Shown: one piece after another, positions 44,451 to 55,609 of the stretch
Layout of the letters: each line of letters starts with the position of its first letter
Numbering within the stretch: position 1 is the first letter of the stretch
Origin: Vicugna pacos
Lineage: Eukaryota > Chordata > Mammalia > Artiodactyla > Camelidae
Reading direction: 5' to 3'
Length of the DNA stretch: 64,000 nucleotides
Assembly (NCBI RefSeq): GCF_048564905.1
Contig: NC_133010.1
Coordinates: 6,083,566 to 6,147,565, forward strand
Position numbers and translations under genes: made by a program
Notes under the pieces: generated by a model
Told to the model about the DNA's origin: nothing
What the model saw: the letters and a program-made list of their open reading frames with translations, nothing else
Database searches by the model: none

Positions 44451-44529
44451 GCAATTTTAAGGTATCTAGTATTTCTCATGTTCTAAGGGAGGGGAAACCT
44501 ATCACCTATGTGAAATAAACAATATGTAT

Positions 44530-44743
44530 CACCTATGTGGAAATAAATGATGCCAACCAAATGGGAAAAGCAAAGGCTGCTTATTCAGAACTTGTTATAG
44601 CAAGGGAGTCAGCTACCATAGCATGTGTTCTGGCAGAGACTCAAAGACCAACAGAAGAGTGGGAAGGCTTAATGATGGGAAGAGTAGAAGGCTCCAGAAA
44701 TGTCCTGGTTGGAGGCTATAGTTGGGCCAACTAGCAGTGGGGC
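44530..44743 (-). mobile_element. Probable LTR fragment, antisense, left of nested L1
   Basis: 'aaggctgcttattcagaact' then 'gttatagcaagggagtcagc' resembles a reversed LTR R/U5 boundary, followed by 'ctggcagagactcaaagacc'. Sequence of similar style resumes after the L1 at 45789. Family uncertain. Confidence 0.35.
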
Positions 44744-45788
44744 AAAATGACAACCTACAGAATGGGAGAAAATATTTGCCAAAGATGAGACTGACAAGGG
44801 CTTGATCTCCAGAATATATAAACAGCTCATGCAACTTAATAACAAAAAAACAAAGAACCAAATCCAAAAATGGGCAGAAGACTTAAACAAGCAATTCTCC
44901 AGTGAAGACATATGAATGATCAATAGGCACATGAAGAAATGCTCAATATCACTAATAATCAGAGAAATGAAAATCAAAACTAGTCACACCAGTCAGAATG
45001 GCCATCATTCAATAGTCCACAAATGACAAATGCTAGAGATGGTGCAGAGAAAAGGGAACCCTCCTACGCTATTGGTGGGAATGCATTTTTTTGAAGCCAC
45101 TGTGGAAAACAGTATGGAGATTTAAAAATAAATTTACCATATGACTCAGTAATCCCATTCCTGGGCATATATCCAGAAGGAACTCTAATTCAAAAAGACA
45201 CATGCATCCCAGTGTTCATAGCAGCACTATTTACAATAACCAAGACATGTAAACAACCTAAATGTCCATCAACAGCTGACTGAATAAAGAAGATGTAGTA
45301 TATTTATACATTGGAATACTACTCAGCCATAAAAATGGCAACATAATGCCATTTGCAGCAACATGGTTGTCCCCGGAGAATGTCATTCTAAGTGAAGCAA
45401 GCCAGAAAGAGAAAGAAAACTACCACATGAGATCGCTCATATGTGGAATCTTAAAAAAAAAAAAAAGACGACAAATGAACTTAAATACAAAAAAGAAACA
45501 GACTCATAGATATAAAGTACAGACTTGTGGTTGCCAGAGGGGAGGACGGTGGGAAGAGATAAACTGGGAGATTGAGATTTATGGATCCTGACAGGTATAT
45601 ATAAAATAGATAAACAAGTTTATACTGTATGGCACAGGGAAATACATTCAATATCTTGTAGTAGCTCATGGTAAAGAAGAGTATGAAAATGAATATATGT
45701 ATGCCCATGTATGACTGAAGAATTATGCTGTGCACCAGAAATTGACACAACATTGTAAACTGACTATAATTCATTAAAAAAAAAAAAA
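44744..45788 (+). mobile_element. 5'-truncated L1
   Basis: ORF2 C-terminal text starts at about 44744 ('gacaacctacagaatggg' for DNLQ/WNG-type residues). It runs through 'gaatactactcagccataaa' (MEYYSAIK) near 45315 and a frame at 45346-45591 beginning MPFAATWLSPENVILSEASQ. The 3' UTR then leads to an A-run at 45776-45788. It has the same distal 3' UTR as 47719-47855. It is closed by many lesions and no catalytic domain is present. Clean target duplications were not found; the nearest candidates are imperfect. Confidence 0.85.
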
Positions 45789-46110
45789 GAAGTGGAGAAT
45801 CTATGTGACTGGCTGAGTGTGCATAACTGAGTTTCTCTAGTTGGTCCTAAATTGGAAGTGAGGACAAAAATTAGGGAAGTTCCCAGCTGTCAGGTCTGGG
45901 CCATTTTGGGTTGATTGTTACAGAAGTTGTTGTTCAGCTTCCAGGATTATTACTGGTGATAACAATCTGGCTTCCTCCAAGTATGACTTACAGAAGGATG
46001 GCTTTCTGGGTTGTTTATTGTAATAAGGGGATGGTTTCCTGGCCAGATTTCTGCAGGTGGCAGGTTAGAGGTCTATTTTATGTATGGCCTGGGCATTGTC
46101 CATTTGTAAA
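45789..46110 (-). mobile_element. Probable LTR fragment, antisense, right of nested L1
   Basis: Appears to continue 44530-44743. GC-moderate, U3-like text with 'tgtcaggtctgggccatttt'. Support is mainly positional. Confidence 0.3.
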
Positions 46111-46114
46111 TTCA

Positions 46115-46730
46115 GTCTCTCAAATATATTTAGATTACCAAATAAGAAGAAAATCTTTCAGTTCTAGAAAAATTTGAGAGATAATTATATTTTATCAAGA
46201 AACACATGGCAATATAGTAAGAAGAACACAGGGCCTATAATACCTCACAGAAAATGGATTAAGCTTTTTGAGGTACTCTGCAAACATTGCTCAACACACT
46301 TAGAAACAATGTCAAATCAGAACTCTCTCTTGCAGAGACGAAAGGTCGTCCCTCCTATTATAAAGTTGTTCTCAATGGTCCATTAGACGTTGTCGGATGC
46401 TGTCTTGAAAGGAGTATATTCATTTCTACCGTTAACTCCTTTAAACAAACCTTGCTTCATGCCTATATTGAATCTTCTCAAAGGAGGTCAATCCTTGCAT
46501 TCCAGGTTGGCTTGATTTTCATTTTATTTGATTCTACTGTATTTCATTATGTGTCCGACAACCTGAAGTTATATAAGAATAAACCCTCTTTCTTGTATGG
46601 TTCTGAAATGGCTCCGAGTTTCAAAATAGTATTTCCCTGAAGAGTTTGGGCACTGACACTATTAGAAGAACCATGGTGTTGCATCCCAAAATAACCATAT
46701 GTAAGGGAATCTCACACCCCATTCATTGAC
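46115..46730. other. Unannotated sequence
   Basis: Contains a 117-codon plus frame (46287-46640) without recognisable features. Confidence 0.4.
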
Positions 46731-46739
46731 CCTTTGAAC

Positions 46740-47330
46740 AATATATAGGGAGCACATGCCATGAGGAAGATACTGAATTACCTGTTGGGACTGCAGAGAA
46801 AAATAATGTAAAACTCTACTTCCAAGAACTTAGGATCTGGTAGAGGCAGACAGACTTATAATCAAAGAGGATTAAGCTCTAATTAAAACCATTCTTCTGT
46901 AAAGTCATTCCAGAAGTGTTTATAAGATACAATGAGCATCACAAAGGAGGGTGTTTTAGTCCTCTGGAATAGGAGACAGTGGAACCTCACCAAAGGCTAT
47001 TAAGAACAGGTGATTTTGAGACTTGTATCTGTTACTACTTGGACAACATCAGGAAAGGTATTCAAGACCAGGAAGCAAGAGTAAGCAGAGGCATGGGGCA
47101 TAATGCAGTCTGATTAATTTGAGAAACTAAAAGTACTTTACAATGGCCAGAAAGAGGGTACCTGCTGAGGGGGACTAAAAGTAAAACTGGGAGGGCTGAC
47201 GAGAACCAGATGATGGAACGCAAGAATGTCCCACCAAAAGGGTTTTGCGCTTTATCTTGTAGGCAGTGAGGGGTCTTGGAGAATTTTAAGCAGGGTTACA
47301 TTTTTACAAAATGCCTTTTTAGAGAGCTGC
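46740..47330 (+). repeat. Ancient interspersed repeat
   Basis: Same style as 31090-31700: 'aagaacttaggatctggtag', 'gtattcaagaccaggaagca', 'cttgtaggcagtgaggggtc', 'ttttaagcagggtta'. Family not named. Confidence 0.4.
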
Positions 47331-47334
47331 TTCT

Positions 47335-47715
47335 ACTGTGATTACATGTACTCTTGTACATTTTGGAAACAATTTTGCTTCCTTTTATCCCTTGCAGTCA
47401 CTCAGGTGAGAACTCTAATGTTCTAATAACATTTTCAAAGACATTTCAGGATCAGAACCAATTTGTGAGTAGAAATGGGACATCTAACACCTAAGGGGAC
47501 AAAATTCACTTAGAACAGGAGAGAAGAAACTTATTCCCAAAGAAATGAAACCAACTAGAGCGAGAAGACACTTCGGGGATCATTTTCTCCAGCTTCTCCT
47601 TTTACTTAGAAAGGATGTTAAGTTAGAAATTTTGTTGGAAGATGCAACAGTTAAGATGCAGCAAAGTGAGCTACCAGGCCACAGCGCGAAGTTTCAAAGG
47701 AAAAAAAAATAGGTG
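47335..47715. other. Unannotated sequence
   Basis: Nothing recognised. Confidence 0.45.
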
Positions 47716-47718
47716 GTG

Positions 47719-47855
47719 GCTCACAGTGAAAAAGAATGCGACAATGAATATACGTATGCTCGTGTACAACTGAAAAGTTGTGCTCTGCACTGGAAACTGA
47801 CACAACATTGGAAACGGACTATAACTTAGTGAAAAAAGGATAATAAAAAAAAAAG
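47719..47855 (+). mobile_element. L1 3' end, severely 5'-truncated
   Basis: 'gacaatgaatatacgtatgc' through 'acacaacattggaaacggac' and an A-rich tail to 47855. About 135 bp of the same distal 3' UTR as 45650-45788. Confidence 0.8.
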
Positions 47856-47859
47856 ACCG

Positions 47860-48485
47860 CATTCAGATCGAAATGAAAAAAAAGAAGGAAAAAAATAGAA
47901 AACTGATTCCAAGACTCAAAGGAATAAGACGATTTGGGCATTGGAGACTGAGTAACACAATTTGACGAGTGTTTTTCCAGAAAGAGCTATTTCTTTGCTG
48001 TGAATCCTTCCCCTAGGAGATGCAGAGAGGGGGTTCACAGGTGAATCCTGTGTAAAGGCGGAAAGTGTCTGCTCGGTGAATGGACATCAATGTAACCTCT
48101 CTGAGTAAAGTGTGTACCACCCGCCTGTGAAGAAGCACAGTGCATTGGAGTCTGGCTGAAGACCGGAGAAGTTAAAGGCAAGAGGCAGCTGGGTAGCAGC
48201 CTGGATGGAGGGAACGTAGGAGAAGTGGTGAAACTGATGATCTGCACTCCCAGCGTTAACCAGGGCAAATGTTCCATGAGTGTTTTCTGCTGATCAAATG
48301 TGGGCCAAGCGTGAAAGAGCAGTAGTGTGGGTAATCTTAGATCTTATCCAATAAGGCACCTACAGAGAGCCAGCGGGCCCTAACCCCAGGATAAACAAGG
48401 TATCTTTGTCAGAATAGAAAGGTCACCCACATCAAGGGAACTGTAATTAAATGTCACCAGTAACAATGGGAAGTCCCTAAGGATA
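47860..48485. other. Unannotated sequence
   Basis: Begins with A-rich text that may extend the L1 tail. No other element. Confidence 0.4.
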
Positions 48486-48489
48486 TAGA

Positions 48490-48725
48490 GTTGTCATATT
48501 TAGCAAGCAAAGATACAAAACACCAAGTAAATTTGAATTTAAGGTAAACAAAAAGTAGCATTTATTTTAAACAAGTGTGTCCCAAATATTACATGAGAGA
48601 TAAAAATCTAAAAAAACAAAACACTAAAAAAACCTAAACAAAACACTAAAAACGAAAACAAAACCAGAAAACAAACTGCTGTTTATTTGAAATTCAGGTT
48701 TAACTCTACTTTATCTGGAAACCCT
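48490..48725. mobile_element. Palindromic short DNA element, copy 2
   Basis: Left arm 'gttgtcatatttagcaagca' and 'aaatttgaatttaaggtaaa'; right arm 'gtttatttgaaattcaggtt' and 'ctactttatctggaaaccc'. The arms are complementary. The centre near 48580-48595 ('cccaaatattacatgagaga') matches the centre of the family. An A-rich CAAAACACTAAAA patch (about 48608-48675) sits in the right half. Same family as 18925-19085. Confidence 0.6.
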
Positions 48726-48729
48726 ATTG

Positions 48730-49400
48730 AGGAACTCAACACCAACGCTGAATGTTGGCTAGACTCCCAGAACATAAAACCAACATGTGACCATACCAGC
48801 CTAGTAAGAACGGTCTTGGTCCCTTTACCCAACCTCTTCCACTACAATTCGACCCTGGAGGACCACAAATTGCAAGTTTGGAGGGGAGCCCACCTTCCAC
48901 ATGTGCTCTGCAACTCTTCGCATGTGGTTCTGTGTCATCCTTCTGCAGTAAGGGACCCCCTTCTCCTCCCCACAAACTCCCCTGGAGCTAGAGAAACCAT
49001 AACTGGCAGATTGACTCAAAAATATTCAAGCCATCATCATTTGAAATTTCTCCATAGAGGCTTGCATGAAAACGTGAAATAAATCCACCTCTCCCAGTTG
49101 CATGGACTGAGAATATAAAACCATCCATTGGCTGCCTTTGACTTGGGCACTGCCTAGATGAGCTTGCCAGAAGTTGGAGAAGGCCGTCACTCCTGGGTGT
49201 AGAAAGTGAAATAGTACAAGATAGTAATGTATTCTTCTGAGCACTCAGTGATAGGTTATTTTTCAAAGATGTGGCCCCACTTTTTAAGGAACTAGGGGCC
49301 AACGAATGTCAAACCAATTACAGGGAAGACCTAACAAACTGAGGAGAGTGACAGGGAGGAGAGACGGGGAAGAGACAGAGATGTGAGAAGAGTGGACTAA
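48730..49400. other. Unannotated sequence
   Basis: GC-richer than its surroundings, with overlapping open frames on both strands up to 131 codons. None has a recognisable domain. Confidence 0.4.
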
Positions 49401-49402
49401 TG

Positions 49403-49912
49403 TTGTATTAGTCTCCTATGGTTGCTATAACAAATTACCATGAACTGAGTGGCTTCAAAACAACTAAAACAATAATATCTTGCAGTTCTGAAATTCAGAT
49501 TCTGAAATGAGAATCACAGGACTAAATAAAGGTGCAGGCAGGGCTACATTCCTCTGGAGACTCTGGGGGAAAATTATTTCCTTCCCTTTTCTAAATTCCA
49601 GAGGCCATATGCGTTTCTTGGCTTCTGGGCCCTTCCTCCATTTTGAAGGCCAGCAATGGTATTACTCCTACTTCTAAATTCATCATGGCATATCCTTCAC
49701 TGACTCTATCTCCCTGCCTCCCTCTTTCAATTCTAAGGACCCTTGGGATTACACTGAGTTTACATAGATAATTCAGGATAATCTTCTCATCTCAAGATCC
49801 TTAATATAACCACAAGGGCCAGGTCCCTTTTGCAAAGTAAGATAGCGCATTACATGTTGTAAGGATTTAAGACATAGACATCTTTGGCGACTGTTTCTCT
49901 GCTTACCACAAG
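49403..49912 (-). mobile_element. MLT1-type (ERVL-MaLR) LTR, antisense
   Basis: Starts 'tgtattagtctcctatggtt' and 'gctataacaaattacca', continues with 'gcagggctacattcctctgg', 'cttggcttctgggcccttcc', 'gataattcaggataatcttc' and 'gacatagacatctttggcga', and ends 'ctgcttaccaca'. This is the full reversed MLT1C/D-like LTR order, about 510 bp with both ends. A solo LTR fossil of eutherian age. Confidence 0.78.
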
Positions 49913-49919
49913 TGTGTTC

Positions 49920-50545
49920 CCTTATCCTCCCTTTTTGGGCAAACTCAGAATTATGAAATGAGGGGCAGGACTAGCCATATTGGTTGAGATTTCTCCCTTT
50001 ACTCCTTCCCTGTTCTATTGAACTCATTCATCAGCCCCATTTTGGAGTTAAGGACTCACCGAATTTATAATTAGTTTATACCATAACAGAAACTTGCCAT
50101 CTATGTAGTGTTCACATTTTTGTGGCACTTTGTATCACTTCTCAATCTGGCTACTTCCTCTTCCCTATGACTGTACTCTGCCCCTTCTGGAGGTTACACT
50201 TCGTTCCTGATTCCTACCGCATGGTTCTGCTAGCCATACCAACCTCAATTCCCCTGCCCCGTAGCTACAAGTGTGGAGTCGTGGACCAAGAGGGCAGAAG
50301 GAAAGTCCTTTTGGAGATCTCTGTATTGCTAAGGTATAGACATGAAACCCACTTCTGACCACTGACATCGAAGGGTAAGGTAAAGACTGGGAGAACCTGT
50401 GTCATGTCTCCCAACCAACAGAAGAAACCAGTCTGTAATAGGAAAGAATAAAGCTGAGGCTCAGTGGAGCAAGGTGAGTGAGATGAAGAGGCAGTTCTGT
50501 TGGAAACTTAATTCCCTGAAGTACTTGATCTGAAAATCAACCCTG
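49920..50545. other. Unannotated sequence
   Basis: No recognised element. Confidence 0.45.
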
Positions 50546-50547
50546 CC

Positions 50548-50571
50548 TTTTGTTTGTTTGTTTGTTTGTTT
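50548..50571 (+). repeat. (TTTG)n microsatellite
   Basis: About six TTTG units. Confidence 0.95.
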
Positions 50572-50599
50572 AATCTAATTTAAATTGGATTTCAGTCAT

Positions 50600-50780
50600 T
50601 TGCAGCAGGTGTATTCTTTATTATTATAGTCCTGTTCTGAGCTAAGTGTTATAGTTAAAATATCGCATTAAATTTCTAAAGCAGTCTTGCAATGATATAA
50701 TACATATCTCTCTTTTACAAATGAAGAAGCTGAGGCAAGGACTGGTTAAGTAACCTGCCTACGTTCGTCCTGGTATTATG
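50600..50780 (+). repeat. MIR SINE
   Basis: 'ctgagctaagtgttatagtt', 'tacaaatgaagaagctgagg', 'gactggttaagtaacctgcc': the MIR middle and core in order. Confidence 0.7.
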
Positions 50781-50789
50781 AGAAAGAAT

Positions 50790-52295
50790 CAGAACACAAC
50801 CCAGTTCCCTGCATCAAAAGCCTGGTTTCCCAATCACAACCCAACCACCTCTTTTTCTCCCTTGTAGTGAGACAACACTCCCCATCAGCCAATGTGAGTC
50901 TCATTGGTACTTTTTGAGTGCTTCGTGCTCAACCTTATGTTTTACACATACTGTTTCTTCAGTCTTGTTGGGTAACCACTACAGTGCTGAGATCGGAAAT
51001 TGTTACTGGATAAACCCTTCAAAGAAGAAATACTCACCATTCACTGCTGGTTACATTAGCTCCTGCTTTAAGGTGCAAGAGTATTTAGACCACAAATTGG
51101 TGATTGTGACTGGTAATAGCCAGTCCCCTGTACCTCAAATCTTCCACTGTATGTTGTAAACTTTAAAATTTTTTATTTTGTTTTGAGCAAAACTTTCTAC
51201 TTCAATGTGATATGATACATTTGAGGGACTAAAATAAATTCATATATAAAAAATAACTTAGATGCACAGCTTTTCAATTTGTTCAGAGTACTAAGGGTAG
51301 TCAACCATTCAAAGAAGGTTACCAGGTGACTACTAGAAGGAACGAAGAGATAAAATCCAGACTGAGGACATGATGAAAAAGGGTTGTGGGAGAAATGGAA
51401 AAATGGATGTCATTCTGAATGTGCCAAGAGTATTGAGATAGGCTGATTTCAGCATAAATATCACTACCACATAGATCCTTTCCAGATTAGTTGTCCCATT
51501 ATATACCCTCTTAGCAAGCTGCATTCTCCTTTATAGCATGTGTTTTTATAATAACTTGATCAATTATTTGTTTGTTTTCTGTGTCACCTCTTTTTTGTGT
51601 GACCCGACTGTAAGCTCCATGCTTGCAGTGGTTGTGAACACCTTCAGCACCTAAGAAGGAAGCTTTGTATTCACTGAAGGAAAAGAAAAAAGGACAAAAG
51701 CAGGGGTGTTGACTCATGCAGGCCATAGTATAGGAAAGCAGATGAAGACTACTTTCCCTGAGACTCAGGGACGTCAATGGCGACCCAGTCATTTCAATTT
51801 GATTCTTTGCTTTGGCTTGTCATAAACAGTCTACAACCTGTCCTTTTATCTTCTGTAGAACTTCTCAGACCATCGAACTAATAGACAGTTTTATCAGATT
51901 GCTGTTCTGAACCTCTCCCTCAATCCCTGTTATTGGTTGTAACATCATTGCTAATTATGCCAGAAACAGTTTAATACACAGTATACAAATGAGGTGATGC
52001 TTTGTTCTGGTATTTGAAGATCTTCTGTCATTTCTTTCTGGGTTTCACATCTCAGTTTCAGGACAGAAGTACGTTCTCTGCTGTTAATAGGAATGAAAGC
52101 TCAGCTTTTCACTAGACAAGTTTATTTGTCCTTAAACATTTGATCCTGGTATTACTTTTCTACAAACTGTCTTCTCTTTTCTGATCTATCACTTGGCCTT
52201 CTAATCAAGTTACACCTTCTTCTCATCTCCTGTAGCTTCTTTTCATAACTAATTATTCTTGAGTACTCTTAGCTTAATCATATCTCTAAGCAAGT
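50790..52295. other. Unannotated, one L2-like scrap
   Basis: At about 51605-51650, 'gactgtaagctccatgcttg' resembles the L2 'agactgtaagctccttgaggg' segment. The rest is not recognised. Confidence 0.4.
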
Positions 52296-52298
52296 TTC

Positions 52299-52527
52299 TT
52301 TTTTAATATATATATATTAAATATTAATATTTTTATTAATATTAATTATATTTATTAATTATTTAATAATATATTTAATTATTTATTAATATTAATTATT
52401 TAATAATAAATATTTATTATTAAATATTATTAAATATTAATTATTTAATAATAAATATTTATTAATTATTAATATTAATATATTTAAATATTAAATATAT
52501 ATATTAAATATATATATATATATTATA
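52299..52527. repeat. 229-bp uninterrupted A/T tract
   Basis: No G or C on either strand over this span. It is built of TTAATA, AATAAATATTTATT and (TA)n units with many short inverted repeats. Confidence 0.95.
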
Positions 52528-52529
52528 CT

Positions 52530-53225
52530 ATTTTCAGTATGTATTCTGGCTATAAAACCATTATTTTCAAAACTTCACATGTTCCCCAGGCATAAAGAAT
52601 GCTCATCTACAATGGTCATGCTAAGTCTGGGGAAACAGGAGTTTAAATGATGAAGTAAGGAGCCAGATTCAGGAAGCTGAGCACACATGAAATGAACAGA
52701 CCAGAGGCCATGTGAACAAAAATGGAAACAATAAGAATGAGGTTACATAGAAGAGAGAGCAAGTCAAGGAGTCAACTGTCCATGAAAATAGTCAATGACC
52801 AAGAGAACTCCAGAGAAACAGGGATGGCAAAAAGTCCTATGAAAATAGTCAGTAAACAGAACGTCTCCGGGAACTGAGAGAGAAGGGGCCAGACAGCACT
52901 GAAGGTTCAGTGACTCCACAGCAAGAAGACTCCCCTAATGCTGAAGGCTCTTTCGTCTCAGTCTGTGAGCCTGGAGTCCTCCTTGGGTCCCAGCCAGAGC
53001 CAGCTTTGGATGAAACTGTCCTGAAGGTAGCAATCTAACGTGCAGAAGACATTCAGGAAAAGAATGAGTGCTCCCAGGAGTGGAAGAATGAACATTCCAC
53101 AATATTGATTTCATCAGGCATTTCCCACTTTGATAAATTCAGATGCCACCTTAGGAAATACAGAGAGGGATTATAATTTTGGGCATGACTATTAGAAAAG
53201 TTAGAATCTTTTAAGTTTCCTTTAA
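52530..53225. other. Unannotated sequence
   Basis: Nothing recognised between the A/T tract and the L1 5' UTR. Confidence 0.45.
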
Positions 53226-54398
53226 AAAAGAAACTACTCTCAGAGTGTGGCCAAGATGGCATCTGAGGACGACCCTGTGCTTACCTCCTCCAAAAGGCAC
53301 ACCACAACTGCAACTATTTAAAGAGGAACCATTGATGAGAAAGACTGGAATCTAGCAGAAAAGATCTTCGGTAACTAAAGCTATAATGAAGGAACCCCAA
53401 CAAAACAGGTAGGAGGAGCCAAAGCACAGTATAGTCAAGTCCCGTACCCCTGGGTGGGAAAGCCACAAGCAGGAGGCCAGTTACAACTGCGGACGTTCTC
53501 CCCAGTGAATGAGGAGTCCGAGCCCCACACAAGTCTCTCCAGCTCTGCGGGGAGGGTCTTACACCTAAGAATATTTGCCTTTGAAGGCTAATAGGGCTTA
53601 CTTCCGGGAGATCCAAAGGGCTGTGGGAAGTAGAGGTAACACTCTTAAAGGGTGCACACTACATCTCACGTGCTCCAGGACCCAGGCCTGAAACAGTCAT
53701 TTGAAAGGAGCCTGAGTCAGACCCACTTGCTGATCTTGGAGAGAATCGTAGAGAGACTCCTAGAGAAAAAGGAGGCAACTTGAGCTCATCCCGGGGACAA
53801 AGACACTGGCAGCAACCATTGCGGGGAGCTCGCTCTACCGCATGAGGACACTGGTGCTGGCAAGATCCATGTTGGAATCCTCCCCTTTAGTTTATTAGTG
53901 CCAAGACCTGGCCCCACCCATCAGCCTGTCTGCACCATTACTGGGACACCTCAGACCAAGCCAAGCAACTGGCCACACAGGGACACAACCCACTCACTTG
54001 GGGGCCTGCTGCCTTAAGACCCTCTGAGCCCACAGCCACCCTCGAACATGATTCTGCTCACCAGAGGTCCCAGGATTTGGTCCCACACACAAGTGCACCG
54101 GGGAATCCCAGGGCCCTGCAGTCAGAGAGCCTAGTACCAAGCTAAGCTCACCAGCCCTAGGACAAGATTCATGCAGCAATGGGCAGATACCAGCCCCAGG
54201 ACCCCTGGGCCCTAGCCCCCAACCACTAGAGGGCTGACTAACTAACTCCTGGACACTCAGAGCCTAGCAGACTGGACTGCTCTTTCACATCATGCACAAA
54301 AATGAATTCAAAATGGATTAAATACTTAAATATTAAGACCTGAAATAATAAAACTTCTAGAAGAAAACATAGACAGTAAGCTCTTTGACATTAGTCAT

Positions 54399-54415
54399 AC
54401 ACACACACACACACA
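54399..54415 (+). repeat. (AC)n at L1 internal junction
   Basis: Short AC run at the second internal jump of the L1. Many L1 ORF2 copies carry a CA run here, so it may be inherited. Confidence 0.85.
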
Positions 54416-54743
54416 AAGGAATAATCCTCAGCCATAAAAAAATGAAATCTTGCCATTTGTGACAACATGGATGGACCTACAGTGAATTATGCTAAATGAA
54501 ATAAGTCAGACAGAGAAATACAAATACTATATGGTTTTACTTATCTATGGAATCCAAAAAACAAAACAAATGAACAAAACAGAAACAGAGTTATAGATAC
54601 AGAGAACAAACAGGTGTTTGCCGGAGGGGAGGTGGGTAGGAGGAGAATAGAACTAGATGAGGGAGACTGAAAGTTACAAACTTCCAGTTTCAAAAAAATG
54701 AGCTACAGGTATAAAGTGTTGTGTGGGAAATACAGTCAAAATG

Positions 54744-54800
54744 ACATAAAAAGACATTATGTGGTTATTGACTATATAACCACATAATGTCTTTTTATGT
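54744..54800. repeat. Perfect 25-bp inverted repeat with 7-bp loop
   Basis: Left arm 54744-54768 starts acataaaaagacattatgtg. The right arm 54776-54800 is its exact reverse complement. Loop tgactat. It lies in the L1 3' UTR, where the family consensus as I recall it has no such hairpin. Confidence 0.95.
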
Positions 54801-54915
54801 TGACGTATCGTAACTAGGCTTATTACGGTGATCATTGTGAAATGTATAAAAATATTGAGTCACTATGCTGTGTAACAAGCATAGTATTGTAAGTCAGTTA
54901 TACTTCAAAAACCAA

Positions 54916-55305
54916 ACAAGCTCATAGAAAAAGAAATCACACTTGTCGTTACAGGCGCAGGGGAAGGGAAAGGAAGGGGGAAATGGATGAAGGCAAACAA
55001 AAGGTCCAAACTTCCAGTTACAAGATAATAAGTACAAGAGATGTAGCATACAACATGAGCGATATAATTGACATTGCTGTATGTTATATATGAAAGTTGT
55101 TAAGAGAATGAATCTTAAATTTTCTCACCAGAGGGAATTATTTTTTTCTATTTCTTTAGCTTTGTGTATATATGTGATGATGGATGCTCACTAAACTTAC
55201 TACGATAATAATTTCTTGATGTTTGTAAGTCAAATCATTACGCTGTACACCTTAAACATATAGAGAGCTGTATGTCAAAATCTCAGTAAAACTGGAAGGG
55301 AAAAA
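54916..55305 (+). repeat. Old L1 (L1M-type) 3' UTR
   Basis: 'catagaaaaagaaatcacac', 'caaacttccagttacaagat', 'ctgtatgttatatatgaaag', 'gctgtacaccttaaacatat', 'ctcagtaaaactggaag' form an L1MB/ME-like 3' end with an A-rich tail. It follows the L1 at 53243-54910 in the same orientation. A weak flank repeat (53227-53241 against 55312-55326, 13 of 15) hints that both may be one insertion, but this is not firm. Confidence 0.7.
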
Positions 55306-55609
55306 AAAGAGAAAGAAACCACTTTCCCCAACCTCTTGTCCAATTGAAGCTATGTTATCACTAAGGAATGCTGTCCTGCAGAGTTGACTCCCAACCCCAA
55401 TGCTTTATTTACTTCTGATTTATTCAAGGCCACCATAGTGATTTTTTAAGGCGTTGCGAAAATAACAAGTGAATTTAACTTTATATCGTATTTCACAATG
55501 TAGTCTAACTACTTCTGGAGCTGTAAATCTTTTTCCCCCATCTCACAAAATTCCTCTTCTATTTCTACTGTAAGCATTCTTTATCAAATTTTTAATGAGT
55601 TTATGGTTT

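Larger units (their letters stand above)
53243..54910 (+). mobile_element. L1 with 5' UTR and 3' end but internal deletion
   Basis: 53243-about 54275 reads as a laurasiatherian L1 5' UTR: 'gtggccaagatggcatctga' at the very start (AAGATGGC, the usual YY1-type start motif), 'aactgcaactatttaaagag', 'gtatagtcaagtcccgtacc', 'ggtgctggcaagatccatgt', 'gggacacctcagaccaagcc'. The text then jumps directly to the ORF2 C-terminal part ('ttcacatcatgcacaaaaat' to about 54395), jumps again at a CA microsatellite (54399-54415) to the last ORF2 codons ('cctcagccataaaaaaatga'), and runs through the 3' UTR to about 54910. ORF1, the endonuclease and the RT are all absent. A 5' L1 end is rare in old copies. Confidence 0.78.

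Noticed and set aside
44730-45800. Target duplication around the L1 at 44744-45788 (agcagtgggg/agaagtggag)
   Set aside because: Too many mismatches in too short a string to call.
48687-49082. 131-codon plus frame with overlapping antisense frames
   Set aside because: Starts inside the palindromic element. The absence of domains and the multi-frame openness point to GC-richer chance sequence.
50122-50358. Plus frame of 78 codons in a GC-richer patch, as a possible exon
   Set aside because: No splice-site pair, domain or continuation into neighbouring exons could be seen.
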